Shown here piece after piece: positions 56,048 through 64,000 of a stretch of DNA of 64,000 bases. The notes under the pieces were generated by a model, which saw only the letters and a program-made list of their open reading frames with translations, ran no database searches and was not told where the DNA came from. The DNA is taken from contig NC_061789.1 of NCBI RefSeq assembly GCF_022458985.1, positions 7,978,357-8,042,356 on the forward strand. The letters are read 5' to 3'. The stretch comes from Mugil cephalus. Lineage: Eukaryota; Chordata; Actinopteri; Mugiliformes; Mugilidae. Within the stretch, counting starts at the first letter, position 1. Each line of letters opens with the position of its first letter. A program made the position numbers and the translations under genes.

Positions 56048-59000
56048 ATGGATGATTTTGTTTGTAACAAACTAACTGAATGGGGTCTGAGCGAGTGGAT
56101 TGATAGATTTAAAGGTAAAGTATTAGCACTATAAAATATTCAGATGATTTACCGTTAGAAGACAGAAATAAAAAAGCGCCCGTTTTCACATGTTGTGCAA
56201 CCGGAAGTTGTCGTTTTCAAAGAACACTTACAGGCATGTCGAACTCAGTTTGGCTCTGGGGCCGGATCTAGATTTTCTGTTCTCAGGTGGGCCGGATCAG
56301 CAAAAGAATGTCAACTCCAAATATTTAGCTTTGTTTTTCAGTACTATGCTTTATCATTCAGCCTACATTTGTAGCCTACCCTACATATTATAATCACGGA
56401 TGACAAGGGATCTTTTCTAAGCACAACACATTTATTCAAAACCAATGGGAAAAAAATGATTTTTCATGTTTGGCCGTGAATGTGTTAACAACTGGTTTAT
56501 TTTAACAGTTGAGTGAATGCAGTTTTACACCTGAACCAACTCACCACACTAAACAAACTCAAGTGGGAGCTATAAAAAAAAATATTTTCGCCTTAATTGT
56601 CATACTTCTTTGAAATATATGAAAAATTAAATACAAAATAAAATAAAATAAATAAATAAATAAAAAAGTTATAGCAGTGCATGGGCAATAGGATTAGACT
56701 ACATCAGATCAAACTACTAGGCTGGGCCTATTGAAGCTGAGAATATACTGCACAATATTAATTGTCTTTAATATGACATACTTGTCTTTATGATGAGTGG
56801 CACCGAATATTAAACTCTTTGAACACTGCAACTTGCTGATTACATACCAAGCACACTGGTTTTGCATTCACTTATGTGAATAAATACTTCTCGGTCCATT
56901 TCTCCTGGAAAACTCTGTACTCCGTGTCCACTCTTCTTTTTTTTTTTGACAGTGCCATTTTGGGAAGGGTGTGTTGACCGATAACTTGTTTCGTAGTGGT
57001 CAATGGTGAAGCAAGATTGCCGGTTTATCTTTACTTGGACACATCACGTTGCGAATGTTTATTTCCTGTGACTAGCTCGTGTCAGTGCCGCATGCTTGAC
57101 GTGAGCGCTTTTACACATTTACTGCCCTCTAGCGGCCGGAGGGAGCATTTGGTTTGTATTTATTTTAAAAAATCACAACTTTTAATAGAAATTAGCTAGA
57201 GACTCGCTTCTTTTTTTTGACATACTCAGAAATTTATGCCGGGCCGGATTAAATGACCCAACGGGCCGGGTCCGGCCCGCGGGCCGTATGTTTGACATGC
57301 CTGACGTACGCGGACAGCGTTGTGTAACCCCAACCCCCCTTCCACCAGGTCCGTCCGCGTCGCGTATTGGAAGCGTCGCGCCATCGCGAGTAATACGAGT
57401 AATTCAGTTGTTTTTCAAAATAAAACACCATGAACAGTCTCCGTGTCGTATTTCCTGTCGCTAGATCAACATTACGCTATTACGCTAGTTTTGACGGAGC
57501 CGTTGCTAAACCGCGCCGAGCTCAACCTAGCAGATGGCATCAGGACAGGAAATCCGACACAGAATCAACGTAAAACACTTCCGCCCTCTTTCAAAATAAA
57601 ACACAACACGCCGTTCACATAGCCTCACAACTTCACATCGTCATGCTCAACTTCAATTACGTCATGGCCGAATTGAAGTGGAGCAGCATAAAATCGTTTA
57701 TGATACAACACATTCTTTTTATAAGGACAATACAAGAAAGGACAAAGCTGGAATGTAATCCCGCGGTCTCGCGGAGCTGACGGACCCGGTGGATTTTCGG
57801 GGTAACAGAATTTGGTGGACATGGATCAGTCCACCAAAACCGTTGTTTTTCAGCAAAAGACTGACTCAGATAAGACATGCTTGCAGAATAACTAAGTGGC
57901 ATGTTTCAGCTTAAAACTAAAAATAACTCCTCCGATATGCGTGCAGTGATTTCTGCAGATGACAAGCCTTGTTTAGCCATGTCAAAAAAAAAATCACGTC
58001 AGAGGAAGGTTCCAGAGACATTTGAGCCTTGGCTAGGGAAACCACAGGTAGAAGTAATTTATTTGGGCGCTATTTGCCACACAGCACCATGCACTTGCAG
58101 CAACTTCCAAAAATATGAAAAAAAGGCGCTTTTTTGTTTCCGTCTACTATTTTTGAAACAGAAAATAAAAATCGTAAAGTTTAGTTCATCCACTCTCGAT
58201 GCTGAGAAAGAAAAATGCCTTGAAATTACTTTTGAATTTTAAAATGAAAATCAAATAACCATTCATTTATTTTTTTTTAATATCCTATTCTGAAGGGAAA
58301 ATCCAATGACCAAACCATACACGCACCCTCTGTGAAGCTTAGGATGATTAACTGCCAAAAAAAACAAACAAATCAAACAGAACAAAATGTCAGTCTTTAA
58401 GTTCAGCTGAATAAAAGAATTGTTGTTTGTGAACGACAAAGTCAAACTAAATATTTGTCTTTGTAACAGATGAACAGATCGATAAGGAAAATTTCTATCA
58501 TCTAGACGATCAGAAGCTTGAAGACTTGATCCCGGAGGCTGGGCCAAGAGCAATATTTAAGGAGAGACTCAAACTATTAAAGGTAATGTTTCACACTGTG
58601 AAGACACGTTGCACATTCGGCCTCTCTTATGTATGATGCATGTTGGTGGAAGTGAAGAAATGGTAGGTAAAACTGATTTCCACAAATATCAGTCTGATAT
58701 ATAATATAATATAGTTATATATGGGTGGGTGGCAGGCAGAAACTCACCCACACTGTTTTCAGTGGGGACAGGGAGCTGCTGACATTAACTGGGGGTATTG
58801 TTAGCCGGTGGAAGGAATGGCTTTATAACCTTTAAACCTCAGATCGAGGAGGAACGATAAGTTTTTTGCCACAGACATGGAACGACGCTCCGGGAGTATG
58901 GGGTGGATTCGGTCCTTATAGGAAAGGAGCACATATTTGGTGGCCAGTTGTAAGATGGACCTGTTCCCGGTGAGAGTTGGACTCCACCAGGGCTGGCCTT

Positions 59001-62000
59001 TGTCACGGGTTCTGTTCATAACTTTTATGGACCAGGGTGAGCAAATGAATAATGTATCCAATGTAAAGTGTTTTGATAAAGCACTTTATAAAACTGTGAT
59101 GAATTGATGATAATGCAAAAGTTTTCTCACAATATGAGCCATACGTTACGTTATGAGCTCTTACTACATGATGAGCGGCACCAGTAGGGCTCAATGTAAT
59201 AAGTCATTACATTATTACACTGCACAAAGCTGATATGTTTTGCACTCATGATTTTATTACATTATGAGCCAATTATTACATTACGAGTTGCTACAAAGCC
59301 TGTTGGATTTTCTAAGCTTGTGTCAATAAATAATTTGTTGTAAGATCAAGTATTATTTCCTGAGTCAATTCTTCATTTGTGTTCAGGCTTTGCCGTCTAC
59401 AAGTGCCAAAGGTGAGATGCAGAGTTAATAGTTACATACTATATTTTTTATAGTATATCTATACTGCATATGCCTTTTCCATGTAGCATTAATAATAATG
59501 ACAAAACAACTCCTTTCGTTTATAAGCAAAGAGACCTCTGGACCGTGAGTCAAGAACATGCTCAGGTATTTCCATTTCTTTCTCTCTGTTCATTCTCACA
59601 CTTTACAAGTTTCCCTAAAGTTTACTGGTCCATACTAAACAGTTCTTTACGTTTACACTGACAGAAGAGAACATACTGTCTGCAGTGAAAAAAACAATGG
59701 GAAACGTCCACTCGACACTGCACAAACAAAACAACACAAAGCTGAATGCTTTCCTGAAGTGAGTATTACGTTTACCACAGTCTGTGAAGCATGGTTGTTA
59801 CATGTTACGTGGTCAGGACTGAAAGCAGTCCCATACAACACAAAGAACGGACACGGACAACTCACATAGCAAGAGAAGAAGCTGTGTTACGAATACTTAA
59901 AAAAAATTGACGCTACCATCACTTTTTTAAAACCTGATGATTGGGATTTTGATTTTTCTTGACGATGGACATTTAAAATAATTTCAAGAGAATTCCATTT
60001 AAAAACCGGAGGAAAAGAGTTGAGACATGTCAGGTTTACCATTAAATTCATTCACTGATGCTTTATTTAATATTACATTCATTAGTTCACAGAATACAAC
60101 GTCTCAACAGATTTATATTTAGTATTCATACATAGACTACGAACTGCACAGGCTGCTGTTTGTCACTAAATCTAATATCCACGCTATTATGATAACATCA
60201 AGATGGGCTGATACAAATGCATGATTGGATTCAGCAGAGTATGTTGCAGTTATGCAGCGTGTATAAGTCTGTGTTCTTATCTGTAAGTATTTATAATGTC
60301 AAATTGCATACATTTGATCTCTATTTATCTCATGGATACGACTGTAAAACTCAATAGTCCTAACCCTTAAACTCTCTCACAATAGGGCAAAAATTAATGC
60401 ATTGGAGACAGACAAGAGGGAGCTGGTCGGGGTCTTTGGTAAAAGTGGGGCTGGAAAGAGCTCTTTGATAAATGCCATCATTGGAGAGAAGGATCTTCTG
60501 CAAACAGGAGACATCAGTTCATGTACCACTGTCATGATTAAAGTCGAGGCCAACATGCACAACTCAAAGTATGAGGCAGACATTGAGTTCATTACAAAAG
60601 AGGTAAAACTTTGAATATTTTTATTCTTATTTGAAGCTAACTGGAGTTACATTGTAGTTATGGAAATGCTACTGGTTGCACTTCATGTGATTTAAGGCTA
60701 AAGATGTAACTTCGGTCTTACAGGAGTGGAAAGAGGAACTATGGTTGTTCGATCAGTTGCATGGGGATTGTACATCTCAAGAAATGGATGATGATGGTGG
60801 TGATGATGATGATGACGATGATGACGATGATGATGACGATGATGACGATGACAGTTATGACCTTGAAGAAAAGCTGTCTGCGTTGTATGGAGAAGAATAT
60901 AAAAACAAAACCTCTGAAGAACTCATGGACAAGAAATACTTCAAAGAAATTCCAGAGTTTCTCCATTCCAGCAGGAAGACGTTCACATGCCAATCAGTAA
61001 GAGAAACAAATGGAAATAAGTCTTACCAGTTTGACGTCATGAAATATTATTGTTCTTGTTCCAGTGGTACAGCACCATCTTCCTTCTTTTTTTTTTTTTT
61101 TTTTTGTTTTGTTTAATGCATTTTGATTGAGAAAGGGAAATTCTTGCATTCATTTTACTTTTGTTATTTGTTACAGGCTAAAGAGCTATCTGCAAAGTTG
61201 GTCAAATATACAAGAAGTGACTCAAACCAAAGACGAGGTAAAGAAATACAGAAGTTGTATTGGCCACTGGTGAAGTGTGCGACTATCAAGGTGCCACATA
61301 ATGAGTTTCTCCAACATGTGACACTCGTGGACCTTCCTGGAAATGGAGACTGTAACAAGAGCAGAGACAAAATGTGGAAAGAGGTAATGTATGCACAGCG
61401 TTGTGTTATCATGTCAACTTTCATGTTCATGATTAGTTGTTGATTAACATGCCATTACGTCCTTCCAGATTGTTGGAAAGTGCTCCACTGTGTGGATTGT
61501 GACTGATATTACACGAGTAGCAACAGAAAAAGAAACCTGGAAGATCCTGAAAAATGCCAGTAGCATCATGGGAAATGGAGGAGAGTGTCAGCACATTCAC
61601 TTCATCTGCACCAAGTCTGATCAGATTGTAAAACCAAGAAATCAGTAAGTAAATTAAATTAATTAGGCCAAACTGATCAACATTTAGACAACCTGATACC
61701 AACAATACATTTATGACTCACTTTGTGGTATTTACAATACCACAATGACTCACTATTCACTAATGCATTGCAGTGAAATGGCAATTTACATTCTAGGTCA
61801 ATGTTGTGTTTTTAGCACGTGCTGCTGCCACCAAGTACAGCTTTAAAGAAGTTGCTTCACTAACTTGATCTTGATCACTTGCAGGTGCATCATACATATG
61901 TGTGGTACTTCCAAAACTAGCTGCCAAAAATAATAATTATCCAATGATTACACAGGGTAGAGCTAAAAAAAAACAACAAACAAAAACAAACTGAAACAAA

Positions 62001-64000
62001 ACCGACTGGTAGGGTTTGTCGAATATTTACATGTGCTTCTTTAAATAGCTACTCCTCCAAGTGCTAATCTAATGCTAATATTTGTCCAAACAATACCAGT
62101 TCCACGAGGGCATCAAACCAAGTGACATAACTATCACACGTTTCACACTTAGCGGCACTGAGCTCCTGCCTTTGTTTTCATAAAGCCTGCTCGCGTTACC
62201 CAAGCATGATGCCGAACAATGATTTACAGCGGCCGCGATTAAACAACCCGTATCATGCTCGGTCTTTTATCACTGGAGCGGAGATAATTCATGCAGTGGT
62301 AAATCATTAGAACTCAGAGATTATGACTGCAAAAAAAAAAAAAAGAGAGCGACACAACAACAACTCGCAGAAACTTCCTGTGTTCACTGCCTGACTTTCA
62401 GGAAAACGCATTCGAGTGTTTTACTGTCGTTTTAATTTGCCTACTAGAACAGAAGATTCAGTAGGCCTAATCCCACTTCAATTGCTTAGTGACACTTCAG
62501 CTCCTAACTGTGCATGCAGCTCACTTATCCGGCTCTTTAGGCTCATCCCACATCAACTGACACTTATATTTTACTTTTAAACAAGCAACTACCCAACCGG
62601 ATAATTTGTGCTGCTGTCAGTCCTTTTAATTCACCTGTTTTCACTGCACTTAAACCAGCTCATTATTTTCACATATCCTTTTCTTCTAGTTCAGCAGCTG
62701 ACATTCATGCTCTTATATTGAGGAGGAACGAGGAAGCCAAAGAAAAAGTGATGAGTAAATTCAACAAGCAAAACAAGATTAAGGTAATCTATATATCTAA
62801 CAAAATGAATTCCTACAACTGCTAGCATGACTTATAGTTGAAACCTATCACCCCAGAAACACTTCAGTGACAACTGCTTTGAAGTGTTCACGGTGAGCTC
62901 CAGTGAGTTTCCAGACGGAGAATATCTAACGCCAGTAGAGACTGGTACGTCAACCCTCAATACATTAAGATACTTTGTATAGATCAAACATGAAACTCCA
63001 TTTTTGTTTTATCATTTTTCACAGAAATACCAAAACTTCAGGAGTTTTTGCAAAATGTCAATGACTGCCACTCAGAGACTTTAAACTATGTGTCTGGAGC
63101 TTATGGGATTCTCTCCTTGATTCAAGGAGCCCGCTGTAGAGAAGGGGTAAGATCAAAGCAACGTTCCTTCTCTGCTTCCGTCTTCACTGCCATTACTGTT
63201 TTTAGTTTTAACAATCAGGTGACATGAAAACATGGGAAATCAGATTTACAGTATGTGGAGCTACATTTAAACTATTGTGAAAAGTTTGTAGAAGTAGGTA
63301 GGAACAACTATTTAGTGTAATATTTGTAATTTTAAAGATTTTTTCTGTCAACAAATCAACAGATACTTTATAGAGAATAAGCAGCATTTGTAGTTTTATC
63401 GCCTTAACTAGTGTGTTGTTAATAATGTTTTGATTTCAGGCTAGCAGAACAGATGTGTGTGCAAACCTTGAAGGAAACATGAGCCATCACCTTGACCAAG
63501 TCAGAATAAATATGGAAGAAACTAACAGGGCTTTTGAAAATTGCCTCAGTGAAGGTGTTGAAAAATCCAAAAGTTCTTGTGAAAGACAACTGAAGTCCTT
63601 CTTATCAGTATGTATTTGAATTACAAACATTAGGTCTCTCTTGAATTGATGTGAATATATATTTTGTAAAAAAAAAAAATATTTTTTTTCTCAGAGAAGA
63701 AGCGGGCGTGGTTTCCACAGGATACTGAAATGTGTAGTTCAAAACAATGGCATCTACAAACCAAAGGAAAAGGCACCAATAAATCTCAACATGAAGTTGT
63801 CTTCACACCTGACTGACAGCATTGATGAGAAATTCAAGAAAACCTTTCCGTAAGAACTGTTTAATAAGGACATAAAACTATTTGTTGTAAATTCTACAAT
63901 AATCAAATTATATTGTATTTTTAAAACATGTCAACATGTTTCAGAAATGACAGAGCATGTGAACCATTCAACGGAGTCATCAGTAGGTTCTCACTCAACA
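56048..64000 (+). CDS. Copy E: SAM-domain SLIP-GC-like GTPase, open, cut by window edge
   Basis: Exons: 56048-56114, 58470-58582, 59387-59411, 59527-59565, 59643-59758, 60386-60602, 60724-60996, 61177-61383, 61469-61644, 62690-62783, 62857-62944, 63025-63146, 63440-63607, 63695-63849, 63945-beyond 64000. Exons 1-2 encode a SAM-like domain ending GPRAIFKERLKLLK. The P-loop is GKSGAGKSS, G3 is DLPG, and G4 is TKSD in exon 61469-61644. The acidic exon has about 17 Asp. No stop or splice-site loss was seen. The 45- and 30-base linker exons of copies A-C are missing, but both are multiples of three, so frame is kept. The junction 59411/59527 is uncertain (an acceptor 7 bases downstream fits best). 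It is most similar to copy A, including introns, but has intact G3. The last four or five exons lie outside the window. Its head-to-head placement with copy D suggests an inversion. Confidence 0.8.
56160..58145. mobile_element. Candidate DNA transposon with matching inverted ends in copy E intron 1
   Basis: The left end AGACAGAAATAAAAAAGCGC and the reverse complement of the right end (AGACGGAAACAAAAAAGCGC) match with two differences. Intron sequence shared with the other copies stops just left of it. The interior is CpG-rich at 57300-57700 and holds the hAT-like segment at 56231-57303. No target duplication was identified. Confidence 0.5.
56231..57303. mobile_element. hAT-like element with CAGGCATGTC ends
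   Basis: The left end is CAGGCATGTCGAACTC, and the right end reversed is CAGGCATGTCAAACAT. It carries the GGGCCGGAT / CCGGCCCGCGGGCC blocks typical of a widespread hAT group. The 8 bases on either side do not match, so the target duplication is lost or an end was rearranged. No transposase was seen. Confidence 0.6.
57901..58242 (+). other. Unrecognised 113-codon open frame inside an intronic element
   Basis: A Lys/Ser-rich open frame with a cysteine pair (HTAPCTC) that runs through the right inverted end of the candidate transposon. I do not recognise it. The overlap with the element's end and the repeat-like surroundings argue against a host gene. Confidence 0.2.
58803..59036 (+). mobile_element. 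LINE reverse-transcriptase fragment in copy E intron
   Basis: Near 58955-59030 the plus strand encodes VRVGLHQGWPLSRVLFI, a decayed form of the LINE motif GLRQGCPLSPVLF. Upstream it is broken. It occupies the place where copies A-C have the two linker exons. Confidence 0.65.
59090..59290. repeat. ATTATGAG / TTACATTA repeat cluster
   Basis: TTACATTATGAG-like words recur in both orientations, resembling a small palindromic DNA element. Edges and class are not determined. Confidence 0.35.
60787..60853 (+). repeat. Trinucleotide repeat coding for poly-Asp in copy E
   Basis: GAT/GAC repeat in the acidic exon, homologous to 7550-7628 in copy A but lacking the Gly-Ala codons. Confidence 0.85.
61738..62660. 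other. Copy E-specific intron segment
   Basis: The intron between the G4 exon and the next exon matches copy A on both sides, but about 900 bases here have no counterpart. The segment contains a GCGGCCGC site and A-runs. It is probably an insertion, but I saw no ends or genes that identify it. Confidence 0.4.

Overview
The window looks like teleost fish nuclear DNA. It is AT-rich, with short GT-AG introns, CA/GA microsatellites and fish-type mobile elements (Tc1-like, hAT-like, Penelope-like, a solo LTR, LINE fragments). No bacterial-style operons, tRNAs, rRNAs or CRISPR arrays were seen.

The main content is a tandem family of multi-exon GTPase genes. They match my memory of fish 'nuclear GTPase SLIP-GC-like' (NUGGC-related) genes. 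Each full copy has about 21 coding exons, preceded by a short non-coding exon. The protein order is an N-terminal SAM-like domain (2 exons), a linker built of tiny exons, a helical exon, a P-loop exon (GxxGxGKS), an acidic exon, a G3 exon (DLPG), a G4 exon (TKSD), then a long helical C-terminal half in about ten small exons. Splice sites were placed by comparing copies, and exon lengths agree copy to copy.

Layout: 1-3.5 kb, upstream-flank remnant of a further copy to the left, plus the 3' flank of copy A. 3.5-11.9 kb, copy A (minus; open frame, but the G3 motif has changed to DLSV). 12-15.7 kb, flank with relic exons. 15.7-23.1 kb, copy B (minus; open frame, but its 5' non-coding exon is deleted). 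23.2-27 kb, the same flank repeated. 27-34.5 kb, copy C (minus; pseudogene with three lesions). 35-38.2 kb, LINE fragment and exon remnant F. 40.3-50.2 kb, copy D (minus; N-terminal part wrecked by a 4.2-kb hAT-like element carrying a Penelope-like element, plus a frameshift). 50.3-55.9 kb, intergenic region with repeats. 55.9-64 kb, copy E (plus; head-to-head with the others, open as far as the window edge).

Copies A and E form one subfamily (exon 9 with a long Asp run, near-matching introns). B, C and D form another (KKKDDDD exon 9). A retroposon with a 13-bp target duplication sits at the same intron site in B and C, while D keeps the empty site, so B and C duplicated last. The locus looks like a fast birth-and-death multigene family of SAM-GTPase fusion proteins. 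A role in immunity or genome integrity is inferred from the family, not seen in the sequence.
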